The notes below the pieces were generated by a model. That model had not been told where the DNA came from. It worked only from the letters and a program-made list of their open reading frames with translations, and searched no databases. Position numbers and translations under genes: made by a program. 64,000 bases of DNA, taken from the NCBI GenBank assembly GCA_036260375.1, contig DASZZZ010000018.1:44545-108544 (forward strand), given 5' to 3'. Within the stretch, counting starts at the first letter, position 1. The number at the start of each line of letters is the position of its first letter. Below are positions 7,040 through 14,342 of this stretch, piece by piece. This stretch comes from DASZZZ01 sp036260375 (GTDB taxonomy: Bacteria; Actinomycetota; CADDZG01; WHSQ01).

Positions 7040-7980
7040 GGCGCGCTCTCCTTCAGCTTCCGGCCGATCTCTCCCAGGCGCAGCACCTTACGGCGTGCGA
7101 CGTCGCGCGGCAGCAGCTCCAGCGCGCTGTTCGACGTCACGTAGAACACCGGCGCGTCGGTCGCGTCCCGCACGCGGCGCGCGAGGGCGACGGCCGAATC
7201 GGCGTCCTCCAGCAGGCTGCTGCGCCCGTCGATGCATCCGGCCGCCAGACCGACGTCCCAGCCGGAGCCGAGCGCCTCGACGTCGGTCTCGACGAGGTCG
7301 ACGCCGACCGCGTGCACCGGCATCGCGCGCAGGCGGTCGACGTACGGCCCCGCGTCGCCGAAGTACGTGTGGAGGACGACCTTGGCGCCGAGGCCGTCGC
7401 TGATCGTGGCGAGGACCTTCTCGAACATCGGCCACTCGTCGTCGTCGATGCCGAAGTACACGAGCCACGGCTCCTCGAGGTGGACGAGCTCGTAGCCGCG
7501 GCGCGCGAGCTCCTCCGCGGTCGGACGCAGCACGCTCTGCGCGAGCTCGAGCATGAGCCCGCGCCGGCTCCCGCGCGTGTCCGTCGCCCGGGAGAACATG
7601 TACGGCGACGGCAGCGTCGCGACCCGCGGCCGAGGCGCGCGCCCGTCGTGCGTGAAGACCCCGGGGACGTCGCACGCCGGCGGCGCCGTCACCTGCGGCG
7701 CCCGGAAGAACGCGTTGTTGTCGAACCAGCGGACGAGCCCGCCGGCGACGAGCCCCGGCGACGCGTCGACGAACGGACGGAACACGTCCTGCCACGCGAG
7801 CAGGCCGTCCGAGAAGTAGTCGAACCCCGCCTCCTGTTGCGCCGCGACGAAGTCGTCGGCGTCGTCCATCGCGACCTGCAGCGCGGTGTCGGGCGTGCAC
7901 CGGCCGCGTTCCAGATCGCGCGTCGCGGCGACGAGCGCCTCGGAGCGCGGGTAGATGCCGTGCTGATAGGTCGCGATCAC
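7036..7980 (-). CDS. MetE N-terminal-like subunit (methionine synthase, non-catalytic half)
   Basis: 314 residues resembling the N-terminal (Meth_synt_1) barrel of MetE rather than the catalytic half. Diagnostic stretches are VVLHTYFGDAGPYVDRL, MPVHAVGVDLVETD, LAAGCIDGRSSLLED and LVHLEEPWLVYFG; MetE N-domains carry TYFG, LDLV and VDGRN at the same places. The zinc motifs are absent (H-T-Y for H-x-C, and no P-D-C-G), as expected for this domain, which in full-length MetE is a degenerate duplicate helping bind folate. It is the first gene of the operon and its stop overlaps the start of the catalytic half (ATGATGA). A GAGGGGGGTGG ribosome-binding site precedes the ATG. No fused metE is present in the window. 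Confidence 0.78.
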   Translation of the reverse strand: MIATYQHGIYPRSEALVAATRDLERGRCTPDTALQVAMDDADDFVAAQQEAGFDYFSDGLLAWQDVFRPFVDASPGLVAGGLVRWFDNNAFFRAPQVTAPPACDVPGVFTHDGRAPRPRVATLPSPYMFSRATDTRGSRRGLMLELAQSVLRPTAEELARRGYELVHLEEPWLVYFGIDDDEWPMFEKVLATISDGLGAKVVLHTYFGDAGPYVDRLRAMPVHAVGVDLVETDVEALGSGWDVGLAAGCIDGRSSLLEDADSAVALARRVRDATDAPVFYVTSNSALELLPRDVARRKVLRLGEIGRKLKESAP

Positions 7981-8027
7981 GCGCCACCCCCCTCGGTTTC
8001 GCCGTCCCGACGCATCGCAACACCGTC

Positions 8028-8056
8028 GCTATAGCAGACGCGCCCCTGTCGTACAA
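8028..8056 (-). promoter_or_regulatory. Promoter of the split methionine synthase - mtnP operon
   Basis: Minus-strand -35 TTGTAC (8051-8056), exact 17-base spacer, -10 TATAGC (8028-8033). The predicted start near 8021 gives a leader of about 40 bases carrying the GAGGGGGGTGG ribosome-binding site. It lies in the 231-base divergent region shared with the ahcY operon. Confidence 0.6.
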
Positions 8057-8211
8057 CCCCGGGCCCGGCCCCCGACGCCGTCGCGGCGGCCCGGTTCACT
8101 CGACATGTCACCGCGGTGTCTCGCCGCGTCGCACACGTGCCAGCGTTTGTCATCGACGTGTTCCCAACCCAGCGGTAATCCTAGCGAACAAGTCCAAGAG
8201 GGGGGAGATCG

Positions 8212-9510
8212 ATGGGAGCGCACGAGACCGTTACTCATCGCGCTCGCGGCGACGTCGCGGACCCGTCGCTCGCCGATCGCGGCCGCCAGCGTATCGACTG
8301 GGCCGACGGCAACATGCCCGTGCTGGCGTCGATCCGTGAGCGTTTCGAACGTGAGCGTCCGCTCGACGGCGTGACGATCGGCGCGTGCCTGCACGTCACC
8401 ACCGAGACCGCCAATCTCCTGCGCACGCTCAAGGCGGGCGGCGCGACCGTGTACGTGTGCGCGTCGAACCCGCTGTCGACGCAGGACGACGTCGCCGCCG
8501 CGCTCGTACGCGACGAGGACGTCGCTTGCTTTGCGATACGCGGCGAGGACCGCGACACGTACTACCGGCACATCGAGGCCGTGCTCGACGCCGGCCCCCA
8601 CCTGACGATGGACGACGGCTGCGACCTCGTGAGCCATCTCCACCAGCACCGCGAGAACCAGCTCTCGAGCGTCGTCGCGGGGACCGAGGAGACGACCACC
8701 GGCGTCATCAGGCTCAAGGCGATGGAGGCGAGCGGCGCGCTCCGCTACCCGATCATCGCGGTGAACGACGCCGACACGAAGCACATGTTCGACAACCGGT
8801 ACGGCACCGGCCAGTCGAGCCTCGACGGCATCCTTCGCGCCACCAACGTCCTGCTCGCCGGCAGACGCCTGGTCGTGGCGGGCTACGGCTACTGCGGCAA
8901 GGGGGTCGCGACCCGCGCTCGCGGCATGGGGGCCGAGGTCATCGTGTGCGAGGTCGACCCGCTGCGCGCGCTCGAGGCGGTCATGGACGGCTTCCGGGTC
9001 GAGCCCATGGCGTCGGCCGCGCAGCAGGGCGACATCTTCATCACCGTCACCGGGGACCGTGACGTCCTGCGCGCCGAGCACTTCGAGCGCATGAAGGACG
9101 GCGCGATCCTCGCCAACTCCGGCCACTTCGACATCGAGATCGACATCAAGGCGCTCGACGAGATGTCAGGCGGCCGCAAGCGCGAGGCGCGTCCGCTCGT
9201 CGACGAGTACACCCTCGACGCGTCCGGTGGCACCAAGCGGATCTTCGTCGTGGCCGAAGGCCGCCTCGTCAACCTCGGTGCGGCGGAAGGCCATCCCGCC
9301 GCGGTCATGGACATGAGCTTCGCGAACCAGGCGCTCGCGGCCGAGTGGGCGATCGCGAACGCGTCGGGGCTCGAGCCCCGGGTCTACCCCGTCCAGGAGG
9401 AGATCGACCACGAGATCGCGCGTCTCAAGCTCGCGACGCTCGGCATCGAGATCGACACGCTGACGCCGGCGCAGGAGGAGTACCTGCGCTCGTGGACCGT
9501 CGGCACCTGA
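8212..9510 (+). CDS. ahcY: S-adenosylhomocysteinase
   Basis: Cytoplasmic NAD-dependent enzyme (432 residues) hydrolysing S-adenosylhomocysteine to adenosine and homocysteine, removing the inhibitor left by methyltransferases. The N-terminal substrate domain shows CLHVTTETANLL, LTMDDGCDLV, GTEETTTGVIRL and the NDADTKHMFDN block with the conserved Lys and Asp. The NAD domain begins with VVAGYGYCGKGVA. The C terminus has VDEYTLDASGGTKRIFV and NLGAAEGHP; the last residues are shorter than the usual K-x-D-H-Y-R-Y tail. A GGGGGGAGA ribosome-binding site sits 4 bases before the ATG. A possible -35 TTGTCA at 8147-8152 has no good -10. The product homocysteine is the substrate of the methionine synthase transcribed divergently, and the next gene is a methyltransferase. 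Confidence 0.95.
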   Translation: MGAHETVTHRARGDVADPSLADRGRQRIDWADGNMPVLASIRERFERERPLDGVTIGACLHVTTETANLLRTLKAGGATVYVCASNPLSTQDDVAAALVRDEDVACFAIRGEDRDTYYRHIEAVLDAGPHLTMDDGCDLVSHLHQHRENQLSSVVAGTEETTTGVIRLKAMEASGALRYPIIAVNDADTKHMFDNRYGTGQSSLDGILRATNVLLAGRRLVVAGYGYCGKGVATRARGMGAEVIVCEVDPLRALEAVMDGFRVEPMASAAQQGDIFITVTGDRDVLRAEHFERMKDGAILANSGHFDIEIDIKALDEMSGGRKREARPLVDEYTLDASGGTKRIFVVAEGRLVNLGAAEGHPAAVMDMSFANQALAAEWAIANASGLEPRVYPVQEEIDHEIARLKLATLGIEIDTLTPAQEEYLRSWTVGT

Positions 9511-9567
9511 ACGACCGCACTCGCAGTTCGCTTCGGCGACGTGCCAGATCGGGGGAGAGGAGCAGCC

Positions 9568-10584
9568 GTGTTGCGAGAGAAGTTCGGCCAGCAGCCCAAG
9601 TTGGTGTCCGGCTACCGGGAGTACCGCAGGACGTCGTACATCCTCCTGCACCGCGCCGCGCGCGAGGAGGGATTGCTCGAGTACCTCGAGACGCCGCGCA
9701 CGCCCGAGGAGATCGCCGACCGCTTCGGCTACGACCGCGAGCGGATCGAGACGCTCGAGGCGATCCTCGGCGCGCTCGAGACCGTGCAGGCAGTGCGGCG
9801 CGAGACCGCGGGCGACGGCACCGAGCGCTTCGTCGTGACGGGCGGGGAGTCCGACGACGTGTCGCGCCCGATCGACGTCGAGCTCCTCAAGGAGGCGGTC
9901 GGCGCCGAGAAGGCCGAGGCCATCGTCTACGCCAAGAACCTGCCCGACGCGTTCACCTACCTGCGCGGCGAGAAGGCGGAGAACACGTTCGGCGGCGGCG
10001 ACCGCCTGTCGCAGTGGACCAGCCTGCTGGAGTTCCCGTACTGGGACTTCGGCCGGAAGGTCGCGGCGTCGATCGTCGCGTCGCCCGGCGCGACCGTCAT
10101 CGACTTCGCGAGCGGTCTCGGCCACGGCGTGCGCGCGCTCGCGGAGGTCGTCGGTCCCGACGGCCGCGCCATGGGCGTCGAGATGAACGAGGAGTTCGTC
10201 CGTCTCTCGAGCGAGAACCTCCCGGCGAACGCACAGATCCGCCAGGGCGACCTCAACGACGGCATCGACTTCCTCGAGGACGAGTCGTTCGACGGCGCCA
10301 TGATGATCGGCGCGTTCCACTTCATCCGCGACAAGGCGTGGTTCGTGGGCGAGCTTCGCCGCATCGTGCGTCCGGGCTCGAAGGTCGTGCTCGGCAACGT
10401 CGTCCGCCGCACCAACGCGTTCGACCAGGCGGCGCATGACATCACCGGCTCGATGCTGCGGCCGCGCGTCCTCAAGGAGACGCCCGAGGAGATCCGCACC
10501 GCGATCGAGAAGGGCGGCCTCACGATCGTCGAGGAGTTCGACGATCTCGGCTGTGTCGGCTGGTACGAGCTGCAGAAGTCGTGA
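9568..10584 (+). CDS. SAM-dependent methyltransferase with N-terminal winged helix
   Basis: 338-residue class I methyltransferase. Residues about 20-95 form a winged-helix dimerisation module as in O-methyltransferases (TPEEIADRFGYDRERIETLE). The SAM-binding glycine loop is IDFASGLGHGVRAL (about residue 177), followed by the acidic strand end GVEMNEE and the substrate-side FDGAMMIGAFHFIRDKAWF. The GTG at 9568 is preferred because GGGGGAGAGG lies 7 bases upstream. It sits between ahcY (57 bases upstream) and the LeuC-like gene (4 bases downstream), so it is likely co-transcribed and supplied with product removal by AhcY. The methyl acceptor is unknown; the operon context suggests a small organic acid or thiol/sulfonate metabolite, which is inference. 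Confidence 0.82.
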   Translation: MLREKFGQQPKLVSGYREYRRTSYILLHRAAREEGLLEYLETPRTPEEIADRFGYDRERIETLEAILGALETVQAVRRETAGDGTERFVVTGGESDDVSRPIDVELLKEAVGAEKAEAIVYAKNLPDAFTYLRGEKAENTFGGGDRLSQWTSLLEFPYWDFGRKVAASIVASPGATVIDFASGLGHGVRALAEVVGPDGRAMGVEMNEEFVRLSSENLPANAQIRQGDLNDGIDFLEDESFDGAMMIGAFHFIRDKAWFVGELRRIVRPGSKVVLGNVVRRTNAFDQAAHDITGSMLRPRVLKETPEEIRTAIEKGGLTIVEEFDDLGCVGWYELQKS

Positions 10585-10588
10585 CGCC

Positions 10589-11881
10589 ATGAGCGCGACG
10601 ACGCTGGCGCAGCGCATCCTCGAGCGCAAGGTCGGTCACGCCGTCGCGCCGGGTGACGTCGTCGACGTCGACGTCGACGTCGCGCTGACCCACGACGTGC
10701 TCGGCCCCCTTACGTTCGCGCGCTTCGAGGAGCTCGGCGTCCCGTTGTGGGACCCCGACAAGGTCTACATCACCATCGACCACTTCGTACCGGCGGCGAC
10801 GAGGGAACAGGCGGAGAACAACGCCGCCATCACCGAGGCGGTCCGCCGCCACGGCGTGCGCGCCACAGCGTTCTACGACGGACCGAGCCACCAGACCCTC
10901 GCGGAGTCCGGGATGGTGCGGCCGGGACACGTCGTCGTCGGCACCGACTCGCACACGTGCACCGCCGGCGCGCTCGGCGCGTTCGCGACCGGCATCGGCT
11001 CGACCGAGATGGTCGGCGTGTTCGTGCGCGGGCACCTGTGGTTCCGCGTCCCCGAGGGGATCGCGGTGCTGTTCCACGGCGCCCTCGCGCCCGGCACGAG
11101 CGCGAAGGACGCGGTCCTCGAGCTGCTGGCGCGCATCGGCGTCGACGGCGCGACGTACTGCTCGCTCGAGTTCGGCGGTCCGGGGCTCGAGCGTCTTCCG
11201 ATGGACGAGCGTCTCGTGCTCGCGAACATGTCGGTCGAGCTCGGCGCGAAAACCGGCATCGTCGAGGTCGACGGCGCGACGCTCGACTACCTCGGGCTCG
11301 CGCCCGACGACGATCCGGCGCTGCGCATGGACGCCGACGCGCCGTACGCGCGCCGCATCGACATCGACCTGTCGGAGCTCGTCCCGCTCGTCGCCGCACC
11401 GCACAGCCCCGAGAACGTGCGACCGGTCACCGAGCTCGCCGGGCGCGTGCCCGTGCACCAGGCGTTCATCGGATCGTGCACGGGAGGGCGGCTGACCGAC
11501 TACCGCGCCGCTGCGGCGATCCTCGACGGGCGCAAGGTCGCCCCCGGCGTGCGCCTGATCGTGACGCCTGCGTCGAAGAAGATCTACCGCGCGCTGCTGC
11601 ACGAGGGCATCGTCGACGTCTTCGCCGACGCCGGCGCGATCGTGGAGCCCGCGAGCTGCGGGCCGTGCGCGGGACTCCAGGCGGGCATCCTCGCCGACGG
11701 CGAGAACGCCATCGCCGCGAGCAACCGCAACTTCCGCGGCCGCATGGGCAACCCGAACGCGAACGTCTACCTCGCGTCGCCGGCGACGGTCGCCGCGAGC
11801 GCGGTCGCCGGCGCCGTCGCCGACCCGCGCGAGCTGCTCACCGAGGCGCGCGCGCCGGCCGTCACGGGGAGCGCGCCGTGA
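10589..11881 (+). CDS. leuC: 3-isopropylmalate/homoaconitate dehydratase large subunit, LeuC type 2
   Basis: 430-residue aconitase-superfamily large subunit that isomerises a 2-alkylmalate to a 3-alkylmalate through a 4Fe-4S cluster. Fe-S ligands are visible in IGSCTGGR (Cys) and CGPCAG (Cys-x-x-Cys). Other family marks are VYITIDHFVP, VGTDSHTCTAGALGAFATG and the C-terminal NRNFRGRMGNPNANVYLASP. At 430 residues it is the shorter archaeal/Thermus-type LeuC/HacA form rather than the ~470-residue form common in actinobacteria, so leucine, homocitrate or another chain-elongation substrate are all possible. The start lies 4 bases after the methyltransferase stop; its own stop overlaps the LeuD start (GTGA). 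Confidence 0.87.
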   Translation: MSATTLAQRILERKVGHAVAPGDVVDVDVDVALTHDVLGPLTFARFEELGVPLWDPDKVYITIDHFVPAATREQAENNAAITEAVRRHGVRATAFYDGPSHQTLAESGMVRPGHVVVGTDSHTCTAGALGAFATGIGSTEMVGVFVRGHLWFRVPEGIAVLFHGALAPGTSAKDAVLELLARIGVDGATYCSLEFGGPGLERLPMDERLVLANMSVELGAKTGIVEVDGATLDYLGLAPDDDPALRMDADAPYARRIDIDLSELVPLVAAPHSPENVRPVTELAGRVPVHQAFIGSCTGGRLTDYRAAAAILDGRKVAPGVRLIVTPASKKIYRALLHEGIVDVFADAGAIVEPASCGPCAGLQAGILADGENAIAASNRNFRGRMGNPNANVYLASPATVAASAVAGAVADPRELLTEARAPAVTGSAP

Positions 11882-12390
11882 AAGTGCACGTGCCCGGCCG
11901 CTTCTGGGCGCTCGGCGACGACGTCGACACCGACGTCCTGTTCCCGGGAAAGTTCATGACCCTCAAGTCGGCGAGCCGCGACGCGACGCTCAAGGGGCTC
12001 GAGGCGATCGCTCCCGAGGTCGCCGCGAACCTCGGGGCGGGCGACGCGCTCGTCGCCGGCCGCAACTTCGGGTGCGGGTCGAGCCGCGAGTACGCGGCCG
12101 CGGCGCTCAAGGACCTCGGCGTCGCGATCGTCGTGGCGCGCTCGTTCGCCCGCATCTTCTATCGAAACGCGATCAACGTCGGCCTGCCGGTGATGGAGCT
12201 CGACGACTTCCCGTTGCCGCACGAGGGCCCGTTCGAGATCGCCCTCGACGCGGGCGAGATCGTCCACGTGCCGTCGGGCGCGCGTGTGCAGGGCCGCGCG
12301 GTGCCCGAGGTCGCGCTCGACATCCTTCGCCGCGGGGGCCTGATGGAGGTCATCAAGCAGGAGATCGCGTCGAGGGGGGTGACCGTGTGA
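11878..12390 (+). CDS. leuD: 3-isopropylmalate/homoaconitate dehydratase small subunit, LeuD
   Basis: 170-residue swivel domain partner of the preceding large subunit; the two form the active isomerase. It starts with GTG in a 4-base overlap with leuC. Motifs: DDVDTDVLFPGKF near the N terminus, GRNFGCGSSREYAAAALK with the substrate-contacting Arg/Ser region, and ARIFYRNAINVGLPV. The flexible loop after the DTD motif, which helps set substrate choice between isopropylmalate and homoaconitate enzymes, reads K-F-M-T-L-K and does not clearly match either type as I remember them. It is followed without a gap by the ComA-like gene (TGATG). Confidence 0.87.
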   Translation: MKVHVPGRFWALGDDVDTDVLFPGKFMTLKSASRDATLKGLEAIAPEVAANLGAGDALVAGRNFGCGSSREYAAAALKDLGVAIVVARSFARIFYRNAINVGLPVMELDDFPLPHEGPFEIALDAGEIVHVPSGARVQGRAVPEVALDILRRGGLMEVIKQEIASRGVTV

Positions 12391-13253
12391 TGTCGGCCCG
12401 AGCCGTCGTTTCGGGGGAGCGTCTTGCGTTCCACGACCTGTTCCGCTTCGAGCCGCCGCCGCCCAAGCCGCGCAGCGAGGGGCTCAACATGTGCCTCGAC
12501 GACGGGATGGGCATCGCGGCGACGCGCGACCTCTTCGAGGTCGTCGGCGAGTACGTCGACAGCATCAGGCTCGGGCGCGGCACCGCGGCGCTGTTCCCGC
12601 GCTCGTGGGTCCTCGAGAAGGCCGCGCTGTGCCGCGAGTTCGACGTCGACATGATGACCGGCGGGCCGCTGTACGAGGTCGCGGTCGCCCGCGACGCGGT
12701 GCGCGAGTTCCTCGAGGAGTCGCGCGACCTCGGCTTCACGAGCATCGAGTTCTCCGAGAACATCATCTCGATCCCCGTCGAGGAGACGCTGTCGCACGTC
12801 AAGGTCGCGACCGACCTCGGCCTCGACGTGTACTTCGAGTACGGGCGCAAGTACCCCGGCACGTCGCCCCTCGACGTCGACGAGGCCGAGGACCGCATCG
12901 GCACGCTTCTGGAGGCCGGCGTCACGCGCATCACCGTCGAGCGCGCCGAGGTCGACCTCGTCGTGCACGACCACCCGCACGTGCTCGTCGAGCTCGCGGA
13001 GCGCGTCGGGCTCGGCAACCTGATCTTCGAGGCGGGGCCGCGCAAGATCGAGTACTGCGAGCTCCTCATGTCGTTGCTGGGGCCGGCGAAGGTCAACCTC
13101 GGCAACATCGCCCTCCAGCCGCCCAACGCGCTCGACGGGATCCTGATCCTCGTCAACGCGCGCCGCGGCCTCGACCGCTCGGTGGACTACCAGTTCGTGC
13201 GGGACGTGTGGGGGGGTCCGGTCAACGATGGCGATCCGGCGGCACACGGCTGA
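12390..13253 (+). CDS. Phosphosulfolactate synthase (ComA) family protein
   Basis: 287-residue TIM-barrel protein of the ComA family, whose archaeal members add sulfite to phosphoenolpyruvate, the first step of coenzyme M synthesis. Shared blocks are VGEYVDSIRLGRGTAA, EFSENIISIPVEETLSHVK, VYFEYGRKYPG, NLIFEAGPRKIEY and KVNLGNIALQPPNALD. Compared with archaeal ComA as I remember it, K-F-G-W-G-T reads R-L-G-R-G-T and the E-G-R-E-S-G loop reads E-R-A-E-V-D, so some basic anion-binding residues differ. It overlaps leuD by one base and is followed by an APS reductase, the enzyme that generates sulfite, which fits a sulfite-using reaction. No ComB, ComC or ComDE homologue is present, so the end product is unknown. 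Confidence 0.75.
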   Translation: MSARAVVSGERLAFHDLFRFEPPPPKPRSEGLNMCLDDGMGIAATRDLFEVVGEYVDSIRLGRGTAALFPRSWVLEKAALCREFDVDMMTGGPLYEVAVARDAVREFLEESRDLGFTSIEFSENIISIPVEETLSHVKVATDLGLDVYFEYGRKYPGTSPLDVDEAEDRIGTLLEAGVTRITVERAEVDLVVHDHPHVLVELAERVGLGNLIFEAGPRKIEYCELLMSLLGPAKVNLGNIALQPPNALDGILILVNARRGLDRSVDYQFVRDVWGGPVNDGDPAAHG

Positions 13254-13299
13254 GCGCGGCCGGCGTGCGCCGCGCGCCGGCAACGGGAGGGGGGACGGC

Positions 13300-13992
13300 G
13301 TGGAGTCCCATGTGGCACGGGTCGTCGGGGACCCGCCGCGACTGACGGACGAGGACCTGGAGCGTCTCGACCGGGAGCTCGAGACGGCCGACGCGGTCGA
13401 CGTCGTGCGGTGGGCGGTGCGCACGTTCGGCCGCCGTCTGTCGCTGGCCGCGTCGATGCAGGACGCGGTGCTGATCGACATCGCGACGCGCGTCGACCCG
13501 GCGATCGACGTCGTCTTCATCGACACCGGCTACCACTTCCCGGAGACGCTCGGGACGCTCGAGGCGGTGCGCCGTCACTACGGCATCGAGCCGCGCGTGC
13601 TGCAGGTCCCGCGCAGCGATCCTCCTCTGTGGAAGACCGACCCCGTCAACTGCTGCTCGGCGGCGAAGGTCCAACAGCTCGAGCGCGCGCTGCAGGGCCG
13701 GCTGGCGTGGATGAGCGGCCTTCGGCGCGCCGACTCCGCCGCGCGCGCCACCGCCCCCATCGTCGCGCGCGACCGCCGCGGGCTCGTGAAGGTGAACCCG
13801 CTCGCTACGTGGACGGACCTCCAGGTCGCCGACTACATCGTGCGCTGGAACGTCCCCTACAACCCACTGCTCGACCGCGGCTACCTGTCGATCGGCTGCG
13901 CGCCGTGCACGAGGCCGGTGCGCGACGGCGAGCACAAGCGTTCGGGCCGGTGGCCGGGGATCGGCAAGACCGAGTGTGGGCTCCATCTCTAG
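13300..13992 (+). CDS. cysH: Fe-S assimilatory APS reductase
   Basis: 230-residue PAPS/APS reductase-family protein that reduces adenylyl sulfate to sulfite with thioredoxin. It has the two cysteine pairs that ligate a 4Fe-4S cluster (N-C-C-S-A-A-K and G-C-A-P-C-T-R), marking the APS-using branch rather than PAPS-only enzymes. The catalytic C-terminal E-C-G-L-H motif is also present. The nucleotide loop is LSLAASMQDAVLIDI, and VFIDTGYHFPETL follows. A GTG at 13300 is preferred: GGGAGGGGGG lies a few bases upstream, while an ATG at 13228 would overlap the ComA-like gene by 26 bases. The sulfite could feed sulfide and homocysteine synthesis, or the ComA-like protein encoded next door. No sulfite reductase is in the window. 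Confidence 0.9.
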   Translation: MESHVARVVGDPPRLTDEDLERLDRELETADAVDVVRWAVRTFGRRLSLAASMQDAVLIDIATRVDPAIDVVFIDTGYHFPETLGTLEAVRRHYGIEPRVLQVPRSDPPLWKTDPVNCCSAAKVQQLERALQGRLAWMSGLRRADSAARATAPIVARDRRGLVKVNPLATWTDLQVADYIVRWNVPYNPLLDRGYLSIGCAPCTRPVRDGEHKRSGRWPGIGKTECGLHL

Positions 13993-14031
13993 GGGCGCGT
14001 GAGGGGCGCCCGCGACGCACGGAGGGGTGAC

Positions 14032-14310
14032 ATGGGCGACTGGGTGAGGTTCGAGAAGGGGGGCCGCAGCGGCGGCGTCGCGTGGCACGCCCCGGGGTGG
14101 ATCGAGCTCGACGTCGGAGACCCGCGGGAGCGTCGCTTCCTCGAGCGCTACCTGTGCAGCGAGGACGCGTTCCTCGCCGGCTCCGTGGCCGAGATGGAGC
14201 TCGAGGCGGAGCGCCCCGACTCGTCGCCGGCGGCGCTCGAGAGGGCGCTGTTCAACCTGGGCTACAGGGTCCACTACGCCGACGGCTCCGCGCGCGAGCG
14301 CGTCTCGTAG
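14032..14310 (+). CDS. Hypothetical 92-residue protein in the sulfur/leucine operon
   Basis: Small soluble protein I do not recognise. It starts at an ATG 4 bases after a strong GGAGGGG, lies 39 bases after cysH and 32 bases before leuA, and is on the same strand, so it is part of the operon. The sequence is acidic, with no signal peptide or membrane segment. It begins M-G-D-W-V-R-F and contains WIELDVGDPRERRFLERYL and a C-terminal ALERALFNLGYRVHYADG. There is a single Cys (Y-L-C-S-E-D). Clean initiation signals and codon usage like its neighbours support a real gene. It might be an accessory or regulatory subunit of a neighbouring enzyme, which is a guess. Confidence 0.72.
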   Translation: MGDWVRFEKGGRSGGVAWHAPGWIELDVGDPRERRFLERYLCSEDAFLAGSVAEMELEAERPDSSPAALERALFNLGYRVHYADGSARERVS

Positions 14311-14342
14311 CGCGCGCGGAGCGATCAACGGAGGAGGCAGGG

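Noticed and set aside
7981..8211. SAM, SAH or cobalamin riboswitch between the methionine synthase and ahcY operons
   Set aside because: The region is short, shared by two divergent promoters, and I could not fit the conserved cores of these riboswitches as I remember them.
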